A stretch of DNA of 46,503 nucleotides. It comes from BS750m-G4 sp964472195 (lineage in GTDB: Bacteria; Bacteroidota; Ignavibacteria; Tepidaquicellales; Tepidaquicellaceae). The notes under the pieces were generated by a model that saw only the letters and a list, made by a program, of their open reading frames with translations, was not told the origin of the DNA and searched no databases. The translations under genes were made by a program, and so were the position numbers. Numbering within the stretch: position 1 is the first letter of the stretch; every line of letters starts with the position of its first letter. Of this stretch, positions 7,793 through 16,936 are shown piece by piece. The stretch covers positions 1-46,503 of the forward strand of contig CAYYJH010000010.1 of assembly GCA_964472195.1 (NCBI GenBank). The letters are read 5' to 3'.

Positions 7793-8457
7793 TTTATTTA
7801 AATAATATTTCGTTTAGCTATAATTCAAAAAAGATTTTTTCCGAAGCAAAATTAGAAATTAATAAAGGTGAGTTTTTATTTATCGTTGGTGAAAGTGGTA
7901 TAGGAAAAACAACACTTTTAAAATTAATCTACTTTGATCTTTTTCCAGACAAAGGGCAGATCAAATTCGATAAGTATGATAATTTCTCAATTGATAAAAG
8001 CGATATACCTTTCTTGAGAAGACAGATAGGGATCGTATTCCAGGATTTTAAACTCTTCAATGACAGGGATGTATTCGAAAACATTGCTATCCCTCTTTAT
8101 ATTTCCGGGGAAAATAAAGAAAAGATTAGGAAAAAAGTTTATGACGTTTCTTCGAGGGTTGGACTTGTAGACCGGTTAAAGGAAATGCCATACGACCTTT
8201 CGGGAGGAGAACAACAAAGAGTCTCTATCGCACGTGCAATCATAAACGATCCGTTAATTTTAATCGCTGATGAACCTACTGGAAACCTGGATCCGTTTAT
8301 CGCTTACGAAATAATAAAACTACTCAACGAAATTAATATTAAAGGAACAACCATTCTAATAGCAACACATAATTTTGAAATTGTAAGAAAATTTGGAGAT
8401 AAAAGAATTATCCAGATAAAGAAGAATAAGTTTTTTGATGTGAGGTTAAAAATATAG
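7789..8457 (+). CDS. FtsE-like ABC transporter ATPase
   Basis: 222 residues, a complete nucleotide-binding domain: Walker A GESGIGKTT (34-42), Q-loop Q85 in the FtsE-like string FQDFKLF, signature LSGGEQQR (137-144), Walker B ILIADE (157-162) and H-loop H194. FtsE with FtsX normally activates cell-wall hydrolases at the divisome. The FQDFKL segment and length fit FtsE best; LolD/MacB-type ATPases are the alternative. No ftsX follows: the next gene is convergent and unrelated, so the permease must be elsewhere. Coupled to pdxA by a 4-bp overlap. Confidence 0.85.
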   Translation: MIYLNNISFSYNSKKIFSEAKLEINKGEFLFIVGESGIGKTTLLKLIYFDLFPDKGQIKFDKYDNFSIDKSDIPFLRRQIGIVFQDFKLFNDRDVFENIAIPLYISGENKEKIRKKVYDVSSRVGLVDRLKEMPYDLSGGEQQRVSIARAIINDPLILIADEPTGNLDPFIAYEIIKLLNEINIKGTTILIATHNFEIVRKFGDKRIIQIKKNKFFDVRLKI

Positions 8458-8470
8458 AGGTACAATAAAT

Positions 8471-9895
8471 TTACCTGTTCATTAGATAGTTAACCACCAA
8501 ATACCAATCTGTATTAAAATCGAAGTCGAATCTATCCTGGGGATTGATGATGAATGCTTTTTCCAACATCTGTAATCCTAAATCTATTTGAGACTGCATG
8601 AAATGAATTTTTGCCTTTTCATAAAACGGATCTGCCCAATCATGTTTATGTTTAACGACATTATCGAAAGACTTTAACGCCTGGTCATATCTTTTCGCTT
8701 TTAACAATGTCTTTCCATAGTCAAACCATGCTTCATAATTTTTGGGCTCGAGTTTAACAACCATTTCATAACTTATGATAGCATCTCTGATCTTTCCCAT
8801 TGCGACCTCTGTTTCAGCTTTCGAATACCATATTTCGGAATAATCTTTACACAGCACTAAAGCAGTCTTAAAATCTTGTAATGCTTTTTCGAAATCCTTT
8901 AAGTTAAAATAACAATTTCCCCTGCCGTAAAAGGATTCGTAATTATTAGGATCTAACTCGATAGCTTTCTTAAAATTTTTAATTGCATATTCATATTCAC
9001 AGAGTTCTTCGTAAGCATTAGCAAGATTATGATAAGTAAAAGAGTCGTTCTTTCTATACTCAATTGCTTTCTCATAATACTTAATAGCTTTGTGATACCT
9101 TCCGAGCGATGCATAAGAATTCCCGCAGTTATACCAGGCTGGAGCAAAACTTTTCTTCAATGCAAGACACATGTCATAACTTTCAATTGCTTTAAGAAAT
9201 TTTCCCTGCCTGTTAAGGACAATACTTCTGTTATACCATGCATTGTAATTTGTGGGTGCAAGGTCAAGGTGACTATCATATGCTTTAACGGATTTATCAA
9301 GCATATCCAGAAAATCATAGCAATATCCTAACTCGTAATATGCATCTTTATGGTTATTGTCTATCTTAATAACATTCTCGAAACAAGAAATTGCTTCAGA
9401 AAACTTTTCTATCCTTTCAAAAGTAAGTCCCTTGTTAAACACAGCATCGACGTTATTAGGCTCTATCAATAAAGCTTTCTCAAATGATTCAAGAGCAAGA
9501 TCAAACCTCTCACAGTTATCGAGTGTTATTGCTTTATTAATGAAAATTTCGGAATCGGTTGGGTTTAATAGTATAGCTTTATCAAAATATTCAATAGCTT
9601 CTTCAAATTTCCCCAAGCTGTCAAGTATTAAAGCTTTCTTGTGATAGGCATCTGTTGAATATGGAAAGTAATCCAGTAAAATATTAACGTAGCTTAAAGC
9701 TTTATCGAACTGGTTTTCCTCAAAGTAATAATTTATAATTTCTTCTAAGGCGTCTGAATCCAGATTCCCTTTTAATTCCTCATCAAACTTTGAAATCCGT
9801 TTTCTAAACTCGTCATCTTTCTTTTGATTTGAACTCCTGTCATCAGAGTCTTCATCACTATAACTTTGAAAATACAAGTTGTCGAAAAAACTCAC
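8471..9895 (-). CDS. Tetratricopeptide repeat protein
   Basis: 474 residues, with no signal peptide and a highly charged N-terminus (residues 10-45, DEDSDDRSS-like). From about residue 50 to 460 there are roughly twelve 34-residue TPR units, with the usual W/Y-N, G/A, F/Y and P positions (for example AWYNRSIVLNRQGKFLKAIE and AWYNCGNSYASLGRYHKAIK). TPR arrays are protein-interaction scaffolds; no catalytic domain is fused, so the partner is unknown. It is convergent with the FtsE-like gene (13 bp apart) and stands alone. Confidence 0.9.
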   Translation of the reverse strand: MSFFDNLYFQSYSDEDSDDRSSNQKKDDEFRKRISKFDEELKGNLDSDALEEIINYYFEENQFDKALSYVNILLDYFPYSTDAYHKKALILDSLGKFEEAIEYFDKAILLNPTDSEIFINKAITLDNCERFDLALESFEKALLIEPNNVDAVFNKGLTFERIEKFSEAISCFENVIKIDNNHKDAYYELGYCYDFLDMLDKSVKAYDSHLDLAPTNYNAWYNRSIVLNRQGKFLKAIESYDMCLALKKSFAPAWYNCGNSYASLGRYHKAIKYYEKAIEYRKNDSFTYHNLANAYEELCEYEYAIKNFKKAIELDPNNYESFYGRGNCYFNLKDFEKALQDFKTALVLCKDYSEIWYSKAETEVAMGKIRDAIISYEMVVKLEPKNYEAWFDYGKTLLKAKRYDQALKSFDNVVKHKHDWADPFYEKAKIHFMQSQIDLGLQMLEKAFIINPQDRFDFDFNTDWYLVVNYLMNR

Positions 9896-10228
9896 TCGCT
9901 CTCCTTTATGAAATTATTATTATGGATTAATTTAGAAATTTAACAAGCTTAAGTCAAGTAAATATATCTAAGGGAAAAATTTTAACACATTATTTTTTTA
10001 TTCGAAAAAGTATTTATATTAAATTTTTTTTATAATATATTATAACCTTCATTTCCAAACTTGTATATAAAAAACTTCTCTAAATCCATCCGAACTTATA
10101 AAAATGCAAACACTTATTCTTCTTTATAGTCAATCGGATTATAACTCTGATAAAATTGTTTCGTAATATAAATGTGTTGCATTTAATACGATGGAGAGAT
10201 AATTTTATATACAAAAAAAGAAATAACA
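9896..10228. other. AT-rich divergent intergenic region
   Basis: Separates the TPR gene (minus) from the PQQ-propeller gene (plus), so it must hold both promoters. It contains long A/T tracts (for example around 10014-10045). No repeat, RNA gene or small coding frame with good support was seen. Confidence 0.5.
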
Positions 10229-11374
10229 TTGTATAGAAGTGCATTTCTGATAATAAGTTTTCTCATTGTTTCATGTTCTTCAATTCGAATCCGTGAAAAC
10301 ATAACCGTAAATACAGAGGAAGATTGGTTGTTTCGGGGAGGCGACATTGAGAACACTAACTCTTCAAAATCTATAGCTACGCTAAGTCCTCCCTTTGCCG
10401 TTCTCTGGGATTATGATACTGAAGTAGGTTACCCGAGTAATTCATTATCTATAAGCGATGGAATATTGTTTTCAAGCAATCTAAAGGGTGAAGTCTTTGC
10501 AATTGATGTTACAACAGGGAAAAGCATTGGAAGGTTTTCCACTCCCGGAAAAACCTCTTATTCAACTCCAATTATATATAATGACAATATCATTGTAGCA
10601 TTTTCAAGTAGTGACAGATACTCTATTCTAAGTTATAATATTTTACAAGGAGAAATCAAATGGAAAAGACAACTTGGATGGATTATGTCTTCTCCCGTTT
10701 TAATCGATGAGGAAATCATAGTATGTTCAATAACCGGTAAAATATATAAACTTGATGCTTTATCAGGAAATAAAATATGGGAGTACTCTGAGAGAAATGA
10801 TAGCATTAAAAGAAAATCCTTTTATACAAGCCCGGTTGCCTGCAATCAGTTTGTAGTTGCTGGAAACGTTAATAACTATCTCTATGCAGTGAATATATCA
10901 GACGGAAAGTTACGCTGGCGATTTAAAACTAACGGTTCGATTAATTCTGATGCATCGGTATTTGAGGATAAAATCTACTTTACTTCAGACGATTTAAATT
11001 TTTATTGTCTCGATACTGCCGGGAATTTATTATGGAAGAAACCAATGGAAACAAAATCTCTATCATCTTCTACTTTTTTTAATGAAAAAGTAATAACAGC
11101 GGGAATAGATGGGAACATCATAGCAATGAGTAAAAAAACGGGTGAATTATTATGGACATTCCAAACCAAAGGAGCAGTATGGGCAAGTCCTCTTTTACAG
11201 GGTGAAAAAATTTTTATTGGTTCGTTCGATAGAAACTTTTATTGTATAGATGCTGATAACGGGAAATTATTGTGGAAATATGAACTCGAAAATAGAATAA
11301 GAACAAATGCAGTAATCTGGAAGGATTTCATATTTACCGCATGTGACGATAAAAGTATATACTGTTTTAAATAA
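10229..11374 (+). CDS. PQQ-like beta-propeller lipoprotein (BamB-like)
   Basis: 381 residues. A short signal sequence ends in a lipobox (FLIVSC, Cys at residue 16), so it is predicted to be lipidated. The body is a series of PQQ-type propeller blades with repeated motifs such as AIDVTTGKSIGRF, KLDALSGNKIWEY, AVNISDGKLRWRF and CIDADNGKLLWKY. BamB, the outer-membrane assembly scaffold, has this fold and anchoring, but BamB orthology cannot be shown here; quinoprotein dehydrogenase activity is unlikely given the size. The start is TTG (10229), which gives the lipoprotein signal directly. The next gene begins 13 bp after the stop and is probably cotranscribed. Confidence 0.85.
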   Translation: MYRSAFLIISFLIVSCSSIRIRENITVNTEEDWLFRGGDIENTNSSKSIATLSPPFAVLWDYDTEVGYPSNSLSISDGILFSSNLKGEVFAIDVTTGKSIGRFSTPGKTSYSTPIIYNDNIIVAFSSSDRYSILSYNILQGEIKWKRQLGWIMSSPVLIDEEIIVCSITGKIYKLDALSGNKIWEYSERNDSIKRKSFYTSPVACNQFVVAGNVNNYLYAVNISDGKLRWRFKTNGSINSDASVFEDKIYFTSDDLNFYCLDTAGNLLWKKPMETKSLSSSTFFNEKVITAGIDGNIIAMSKKTGELLWTFQTKGAVWASPLLQGEKIFIGSFDRNFYCIDADNGKLLWKYELENRIRTNAVIWKDFIFTACDDKSIYCFK

Positions 11375-11387
11375 ATTAATTTTTTCA

Positions 11388-12173
11388 GTGAAAATTCTTC
11401 TATCAACAATATTGATTTTATTTTTTATTACGAATTGTAATGCCCAATCTGTGAATTCAGATACAAATATAATAAAGACCATTAGCGTTTTATCCAATCC
11501 TGAAGGAGCGTTCGTATATCTCGATTCAACCTTAATCGGAAAAACACCGATCAAAAATTTTGAACCCGTGGGAAATACATTCCTTTTAAAAGTGATCAAT
11601 CCTGTTTCATTAAGAAGGTGGGAAGATCAAAACTACCAGAGTGAGTTAAACCTTACAAGCGATACAACAATTTTTATAAAATTTGATTTATATTATTTCT
11701 TCAGTACAAACCCATTTAATGCAAACGTTATATATCATGACTCTATAATTGGGGTAACACCATTAAGATACTTTAGCAGAGAAAAACTGTCGGGAAATAT
11801 TATATTCAAAAAAGAAAAATATATTAATAGGATTTTTGATTTAAAAAATTACAATTTTGAAACAGGTTACAGCGTAAATTTAGAACCTCTCGAAAACAAC
11901 TCTAACAATATCGTATTTAAAAACCGAAGTACTGAATTTAAGACAAAAAGAAGTTATCTGATGGTCGGTACTTTTGGAGCGGCAACACTACTAAGTGCTT
12001 ACACGACTATAATCTTAAAGAATAAAGCAAATGATTCATATGACAAATATCTTATAAGTAATAACAGTGCAGAGCTTGATGATGCCAATAGAAAAGACAT
12101 ATATTCTGCAATCACACTTGTCATCATGCAGGTTGCACTTGCGGGAGTAATATATTTTTTATTTATCGATTAA
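11388..12173 (+). CDS. PEGA-domain envelope protein
   Basis: About 261 residues from the GTG at 11388, chosen because it gives a normal signal peptide (VKILLSTILILFFITNCNAQ); an ATG at 11343 in frame would overlap the preceding gene by 32 bp. A PEGA domain follows the signal (SVLSNPEGAFVYLDSTLIGKTP), and a second, weaker PEGA-like unit is visible (NPFNANVIYHDSIIGVTPL). Two hydrophobic helices lie near the C-terminus, around LMVGTFGAATLLSAYTTIIL and at the very end (LVIMQVALAGVIYFLFI). PEGA domains are surface or envelope carbohydrate/protein-binding modules. Pairing with the propeller lipoprotein upstream suggests a joint envelope function, which is inference. Confidence 0.75.
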   Translation: MKILLSTILILFFITNCNAQSVNSDTNIIKTISVLSNPEGAFVYLDSTLIGKTPIKNFEPVGNTFLLKVINPVSLRRWEDQNYQSELNLTSDTTIFIKFDLYYFFSTNPFNANVIYHDSIIGVTPLRYFSREKLSGNIIFKKEKYINRIFDLKNYNFETGYSVNLEPLENNSNNIVFKNRSTEFKTKRSYLMVGTFGAATLLSAYTTIILKNKANDSYDKYLISNNSAELDDANRKDIYSAITLVIMQVALAGVIYFLFID

Positions 12174-12182
12174 CTTTAATAA

Positions 12183-13034
12183 TCATTCGATTATTAAAAC
12201 TTTATCCTTCCGTCTTGAAAGTACATTGTGCAGTACAATGGCAAAGAAAATTATTATTCCTCCAATAACTGCAAACGGTGAGGGTTTTTCACCAACTCCT
12301 ATGAACACCCAGATTGGATTAAATATTGCTTCAAGCATTGCAATAATCATCGATTCCGTAGCGCTGACATATTTTATACCTTCGTTAAAAATAATATAAC
12401 TTATCCCTATCTGAATAACCCCCATATAAATAAGTATAAGAGTTTCTGTTAATCCAACCAGCAAACGGTCAAATACAATAGGCAAACATATAATACATAC
12501 AAGAAAATTTCCAATGATTAAAATGCTTATTGTATTTACACTTTTATGAAGCTGTTTTTTCCACTTCAAAAAAAGCGAGAAGAATGCAAAACATATTCCA
12601 GAGAGTATTGCAATTAAGTTACCATAGATATTCCCGATTTCCAATCTTCCGAAAAAGAACAATGCCATCCCTAATATACATACAAAAATAGTGATAAGAT
12701 TCCTTTTACTGAAAGATGATTTTAAGAAAATGGGTTCGAGAAAAAGTAAATACAAAGGAGCCGTAAATTGCAAAAATATAGCATTCGCAGCTGTTGTCAT
12801 TTTTGTTGCAATGACAAAAAAAATTAAAATGCCAGCATACGACAATGCTGCAAGGTTAGAAATAAAATCTGTCTCAAGTTTTATTTTCTTCTTTCTGAAC
12901 AATGTTACCAGTGTAACGGTAATTGCAGCAAATAAACAACGGTAGAATGATATCTGAAATGCATCAATTGTTAATACCTTAATGAACAACCCACTTGAAC
13001 TCCATAGGAATGCCGTGAAAGAGATGTAAATCAT
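12183..13034 (-). CDS. EamA/DMT-family permease
   Basis: About 283 residues from the ATG at 13034, with roughly ten hydrophobic helices arranged as two EamA repeats (first beginning MIYISFTAFLWSSSGLFIK, second around GNLIAILSGICFAFFSLFL). DMT permeases export or import small metabolites such as amino acids; the substrate cannot be read from sequence. A TTG at 13109 would add 25 residues, but a terminator for the preceding gene sits at 13115-13145 and the ATG matches the usual EamA start, so 13034 is preferred. It is convergent with the PEGA gene (9 bp). Confidence 0.85.
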   Translation of the reverse strand: MIYISFTAFLWSSSGLFIKVLTIDAFQISFYRCLFAAITVTLVTLFRKKKIKLETDFISNLAALSYAGILIFFVIATKMTTAANAIFLQFTAPLYLLFLEPIFLKSSFSKRNLITIFVCILGMALFFFGRLEIGNIYGNLIAILSGICFAFFSLFLKWKKQLHKSVNTISILIIGNFLVCIICLPIVFDRLLVGLTETLILIYMGVIQIGISYIIFNEGIKYVSATESMIIAMLEAIFNPIWVFIGVGEKPSPFAVIGGIIIFFAIVLHNVLSRRKDKVLIIE

Positions 13035-13114
13035 ACCTCTACTATGCAACGGAATTTTATTTAGAAAGCTATTAAACAAATAATAAATTCTTATAAAAGT
13101 AAAACACAATTAAA

Positions 13115-13145
13115 AAAGAGATAATAAAAAATTTATCATCTCTTT
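13115..13145 (-). terminator. Terminator after the threonine dehydrogenase-like gene
   Basis: AAAGAGATAATAAA (13115-13128) and TTTATCATCTCTTT (13132-13145) pair with one mismatch. On the minus strand the hairpin is followed by a T-run. It ends the transcript of the 13169-16936 run. Confidence 0.7.
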
Positions 13146-13168
13146 AAAATATCTTTAAAAAAAATTCC

Positions 13169-14125
13169 TTAAATTAAAACTTTCAACTTTTTCTCGATTT
13201 CGCTTAGCATTATTTCAGTCATCTTGGAGAGACCATAACTATGCTTCCATCCCCAGTCTTTGTTAGCAACACTGTCATCGATACTTTGAGGCCACGATTC
13301 TGCTATGTTCTGTCTGTAATCTGGATTATATGTTATCTCGAATTCAGGAATGTGTTTGCAGATTTCATTTGCTAATTCTTTAGGACAGAAGCTAACACCC
13401 CCGACGTTATAACTCGAATGAACGCTTAATTTTGATAGTTCAGCTTCCATTAAATCGATAGTTGCTTTTATAGCATCCGGCATAAACATCATAGGTAATG
13501 TCATATCTTCTTTTAAAAAACAATCATACTTTTTCTTCCTAAAAGCTTCATAAAAAATCTCGACAGCGTAATCTGTAGTACCACCGCCCGCTTCTGTTTT
13601 ATAACTTAATAAACCCGGATAGCGTAAACTCCGAACATCTACATCATATCTATTAAAAAAATATTCACACCATCTTTCACCCGCGATTTTACTAATTCCG
13701 TAAACAGTATTCGGTTCTGTAATTGTTATTTGAGGTGTGTTTATCCTGGGAGTTGATTTCCCAAAAACAGCTATCGAGCTTGGCCAGAAGACTTTTTTAA
13801 TACCGACTTCTTTTGCTAATTCTAAGACTTTAATAGTGCTGTTCATATTAATCTTCCATGCCCGTAATGGTAATTTCTCTGCATTACCCGAAAGTACGGC
13901 AGCTAAATGATATATTTGAGTTATCTTATACCGAATCACGAACTGCATAAGATTCTTATCGTCCATTACATCAAGGATATGAAATGGACCGCTTTCAATA
14001 ATATCATCCGGTGCCTGTTTGATATCTGTCGCATATACATTTGAATCCCCGTACCTTTTTCTCAACTCTAAAGTTAGATCTGACCCAATCTGTCCCGAAG
14101 CACCAATAATTAAAATTTTTTCCAT
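13169..14125 (-). CDS. SDR-type L-threonine 3-dehydrogenase-like enzyme
   Basis: 318 residues of the extended short-chain dehydrogenase/UDP-galactose epimerase fold. NAD-binding GASGQIG (residues 8-14) and catalytic Y142 and K146 in VYGISKIAGE, with S116/S117 before them. The segment EAGGGTTDYAVEIFY is the signature that separates the SDR-type threonine dehydrogenases from sugar epimerases. The expected reaction is L-threonine + NAD+ to 2-amino-3-oxobutyrate, which a separate ligase (Kbl) splits to glycine and acetyl-CoA; no kbl is in the window. It follows the HMG-CoA run by 118 bp and has a terminator downstream, so it may be its last gene. The link to that run (acetyl-CoA supply) is inference. 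Confidence 0.85.
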   Translation of the reverse strand: MEKILIIGASGQIGSDLTLELRKRYGDSNVYATDIKQAPDDIIESGPFHILDVMDDKNLMQFVIRYKITQIYHLAAVLSGNAEKLPLRAWKINMNSTIKVLELAKEVGIKKVFWPSSIAVFGKSTPRINTPQITITEPNTVYGISKIAGERWCEYFFNRYDVDVRSLRYPGLLSYKTEAGGGTTDYAVEIFYEAFRKKKYDCFLKEDMTLPMMFMPDAIKATIDLMEAELSKLSVHSSYNVGGVSFCPKELANEICKHIPEFEITYNPDYRQNIAESWPQSIDDSVANKDWGWKHSYGLSKMTEIMLSEIEKKLKVLI

Positions 14126-14243
14126 GAATCATTAATATTTTATAATCAATCGCAAAATAAATTAAGGTGGTTAGCCTTTTCTGCATTTTTCACATAGTAT
14201 AAACGAATGTTTCAACAACACTAAAATATTTGCACTGCAAGAA

Positions 14244-14636
14244 CTATCCCTCTAATATAGCCTTATAACCATACATAATAATACCGGCTTTCCCATCGGA
14301 TTGAACTTTTCTGAATTCAATTTTGATTTTATCGCCAATATTTAGTTTGGCAGGATCACAGTCAGCTATTTGTGTCGTTATTTTAGCACCATCATCCAGC
14401 TCGACTATTGCAACAACATAAGGAACCTGGTCAGAAAACTCCGTAGGTCCAACTTCTATCACAGTAAATGAAACTACTTTACCTGTATTTTGCAGAACAT
14501 ATTTATCAAAATCCCGGCTTCCGCATTCAGGACATACTAACCTTGGCGGGAATGCAATGAATCCGCATCCTTTACATTTTTGTGCTTCATATCGAAAACG
14601 CTGTGGGATTTCTCTCCAATATCTTGCTACTGACAT
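14244..14636 (-). CDS. DUF35 OB-fold/Zn-ribbon acyl-CoA-associated protein
   Basis: 130 residues. An N-terminal rubredoxin-like zinc ribbon has C21, C24, C35 and C38 (CKGC ... CPEC), followed by an OB-fold (VVSFTVIEV, VPYVVAIVELDDGAKI). In archaea a protein of this family bridges acetoacetyl-CoA thiolase and HMG-CoA synthase and lets them share a CoA-binding site so that the intermediate is channelled. The gene lies 1 bp after the thiolase stop, exactly the arrangement expected for that complex. Cytoplasmic. The family call is firm; the bridging role here is inferred from context. Confidence 0.92.
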   Translation of the reverse strand: MSVARYWREIPQRFRYEAQKCKGCGFIAFPPRLVCPECGSRDFDKYVLQNTGKVVSFTVIEVGPTEFSDQVPYVVAIVELDDGAKITTQIADCDPAKLNIGDKIKIEFRKVQSDGKAGIIMYGYKAILEG

Positions 14637-14637
14637 A

Positions 14638-15798
14638 TTATTCTTCTCCTTTCAATATATGAATTATTGAGCTTCCTCCGGAACCGCCCATGTTTTGAGT
14701 TAAACCAATTTTTGCATTTTTCACCTGGCGTTTATCGGCTTCACCCCTCAATTGTTTCACAATTTCAATAACCTGTGCAACACCAGTCGCTCCGACAGGA
14801 TGACCTTTTGATTTTAAACCGCCGCTTGGATTAATTGGGAAATCACCATCAATCTCCGTTCTTCCTTTATCTAATGCTTTTCCGCCTGATCCTTTTTCAA
14901 AAAACCCAATATCTTCCGATACTACTATTTCAGCTATCGTAAAACAATCATGAACTTCTGCAACATTAATATCTTTCGGTTGAACATTAGCCATTTTATA
15001 AGCTTGCTGTGCAGCCTTTACAGTTGAATCCAGTGTCGTTATGTCTCTTCTGTTGTGAAGAGCTATTGTATCTGTCGCATGCCCTATTCCGATTATCTTA
15101 ATTGGTTGTTTTTTTGAAATGGATTTAGCAGTCTCAAGATCGCACATTATCAATGCCGCGGCTCCATCCGTTATAGGTGAACAATCTAATATCCTCAGTG
15201 GGTCTGCTACCATAACAGAATTGACTACAGTATCTACGTTAATTTTCATTTGATACTGTGCATGCGGATTATCAAAACCGTTCTTATGATTTTTGACTGC
15301 AACCTTAGCTAATTGTTCTCTCGTTGTTTTATATTTATCCATGTGAGCTCTCGCTATCATAGCATATAACCCCGGGAATGTCACACCATTAAACACTTCA
15401 TATTCCTGGTCAGCAGCAGTTGCTAATGCAGCAGTAGCACCACCACCATCAATATCTGTCATTTTTTCAACACCACCTGCAAGAACTATGTTGCTCATTC
15501 CAGAAGCGACTTCAAGAAAAGCAGTTTTAACAGCAAGTCCTCCGGAAGCACATGCAGATTCAACTCTTCCGGCAGGGATATTCTTTTGACCGAGATAATC
15601 AGCCAGCATAGACCCTAAATGTTCCTGACCGACAAACAATCCTCCTGACATGCATCCAACGTACATAGAATCTATCTTGTCCACTTTGGCATCATCTATT
15701 GCATTAAGTGCAGCTTCGACAAAAACATCTCTTAATGATTTTTCCCACAATTCACCCCACTTCATTAAGCCCACACCTATTATTGCTACATCTCTCAT
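14638..15798 (-). CDS. Thiolase, archaeal acetoacetyl-CoA type
   Basis: 386 residues. The thiolase fold has nucleophile C83 in VESACASGG, H283 in EVHDCF and H333 in GGLKSKGHPVGATG. The EVHDCF form rather than the bacterial NEAF motif, and the absence of the usual bacterial loop signatures, match SCP2/archaeal-type thiolases that work with DUF35 partners. The expected reaction is condensation of two acetyl-CoA to acetoacetyl-CoA for the HMG-CoA synthase encoded just upstream (79 bp). A role in other acyl-CoA chemistry cannot be excluded, since SCP2-type thiolases have wide substrate ranges. Confidence 0.9.
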   Translation of the reverse strand: MRDVAIIGVGLMKWGELWEKSLRDVFVEAALNAIDDAKVDKIDSMYVGCMSGGLFVGQEHLGSMLADYLGQKNIPAGRVESACASGGLAVKTAFLEVASGMSNIVLAGGVEKMTDIDGGGATAALATAADQEYEVFNGVTFPGLYAMIARAHMDKYKTTREQLAKVAVKNHKNGFDNPHAQYQMKINVDTVVNSVMVADPLRILDCSPITDGAAALIMCDLETAKSISKKQPIKIIGIGHATDTIALHNRRDITTLDSTVKAAQQAYKMANVQPKDINVAEVHDCFTIAEIVVSEDIGFFEKGSGGKALDKGRTEIDGDFPINPSGGLKSKGHPVGATGVAQVIEIVKQLRGEADKRQVKNAKIGLTQNMGGSGGSSIIHILKGEE

Positions 15799-15877
15799 AT
15801 TAAAATTTTTTTAGTTTATTTAAATTTTTTATTTTTTAAAAGTTAAAATCTTCAAAACAATTAAACCGTATCACACC

Positions 15878-16936
15878 TTATTCAGCCATCAAAATTTTCT
15901 GTCTAAATTTCGTATAGGTACCGTAATCAAGGTATATCTGATTATTTTCTAACTGAACACGCGTATGGCGTGCAACATTTTGGACCGCCGGTAATTTATC
16001 AGTAGCTTTAAAAATAAATCCATCACTTCCCGACCCGGATCCGTATGATACCATAAAGATATAATCACCGGGTTTCGCAACATCTAAAACTGCCGTTAAA
16101 CCTATTGGAGATGCACCTGAATAAGTATTGCCAAGATGCGGTACTAACCAACCCTGCTTGATTTGATCAAAAGTGAATCCCAGCCTTTTAGCTGCACGCT
16201 TAGGAAATTTACCATTTGGCTGGTGAAAAACAGCATACTGAAAATCCGATGGTTTCATACCTGATTTTTCCAAAAGCCTCTCTCCGCATCCTAAAGTGTG
16301 TTTGAAATATGCAGGTTCACCTGTGAATCTTCCACCGTGTCTTGGGTAATGCATATGCTCTCTCCGCCAAAAATCCGGAGTATCAGTCATGAATGAGTGT
16401 GTATGTTCACAAACAGCTAATATGTTCTCTTTTCCAAATATAAATGATGCAGAACCCGCTGCGGCTGTGTATTCGAGAGCATCACCGGGAGCTCCCTGAG
16501 ATGTATCACCTCCAATACCTATTGCATATTTCATCTCGCCGGCTTTTACAAGATTCATTGCAACATACATTGCTTCAGAACCTGCTTTACAAGCAAACTC
16601 GTAATCTGCACAATGAATATCTGGAGTGGCTCCGATTGCTTCTGCAACAACTGTTCCGGATGGTTTCACGGCGTAAGGATGACTCTCAGAACCAATGTAA
16701 ATTGCTCCGATCTCTTTTGAGTCTATTCCGGAACGTTTTAGAGCACTTCTCGTAGCTTCTACACTCATAGATATCGTATCCTGGTCAGGACCGGGAACCG
16801 ATTTTTCTTCAACCTCTAATCCTTTCTTATAACTTGCGGCATCTGCACCCCACACCTTAGCAATTTCCTCGACCTTAATTCTGTACCTTGGGATGCAGGC
16901 TCCATAACCTATTATTCCAACTTTGATATTTTCCAT
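15878..16936 (-). CDS. Hydroxymethylglutaryl-CoA synthase, archaeal type
   Basis: 352 residues, the length of archaeal HMG-CoA synthases (eukaryotic and Gram-positive enzymes are longer and differ in sequence). The catalytic Glu-Cys-His set is visible as E84 (GSESHPYAVKPSGT), C116 (YEFACKAGSEAM) and H238 (VFHQPNGKFPKRAA); GSGSGSDGF near the C-terminus is also typical. It condenses acetyl-CoA and acetoacetyl-CoA to HMG-CoA, the second step of the mevalonate pathway. It is first in a run with thiolase and DUF35, the archaeal order. HMG-CoA reductase is not in the window. The family call is strong; pathway use is uncertain because an MEP-pathway gene (ispD) is also present. Confidence 0.93.
   Translation of the reverse strand: MENIKVGIIGYGACIPRYRIKVEEIAKVWGADAASYKKGLEVEEKSVPGPDQDTISMSVEATRSALKRSGIDSKEIGAIYIGSESHPYAVKPSGTVVAEAIGATPDIHCADYEFACKAGSEAMYVAMNLVKAGEMKYAIGIGGDTSQGAPGDALEYTAAAGSASFIFGKENILAVCEHTHSFMTDTPDFWRREHMHYPRHGGRFTGEPAYFKHTLGCGERLLEKSGMKPSDFQYAVFHQPNGKFPKRAAKRLGFTFDQIKQGWLVPHLGNTYSGASPIGLTAVLDVAKPGDYIFMVSYGSGSGSDGFIFKATDKLPAVQNVARHTRVQLENNQIYLDYGTYTKFRQKILMAE

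Noticed and set aside
13169..14125. UDP-glucose 4-epimerase as the identity of this SDR
   Set aside because: The GGGTTDYAVEIFY segment is characteristic of SDR-type threonine dehydrogenases rather than sugar epimerases.
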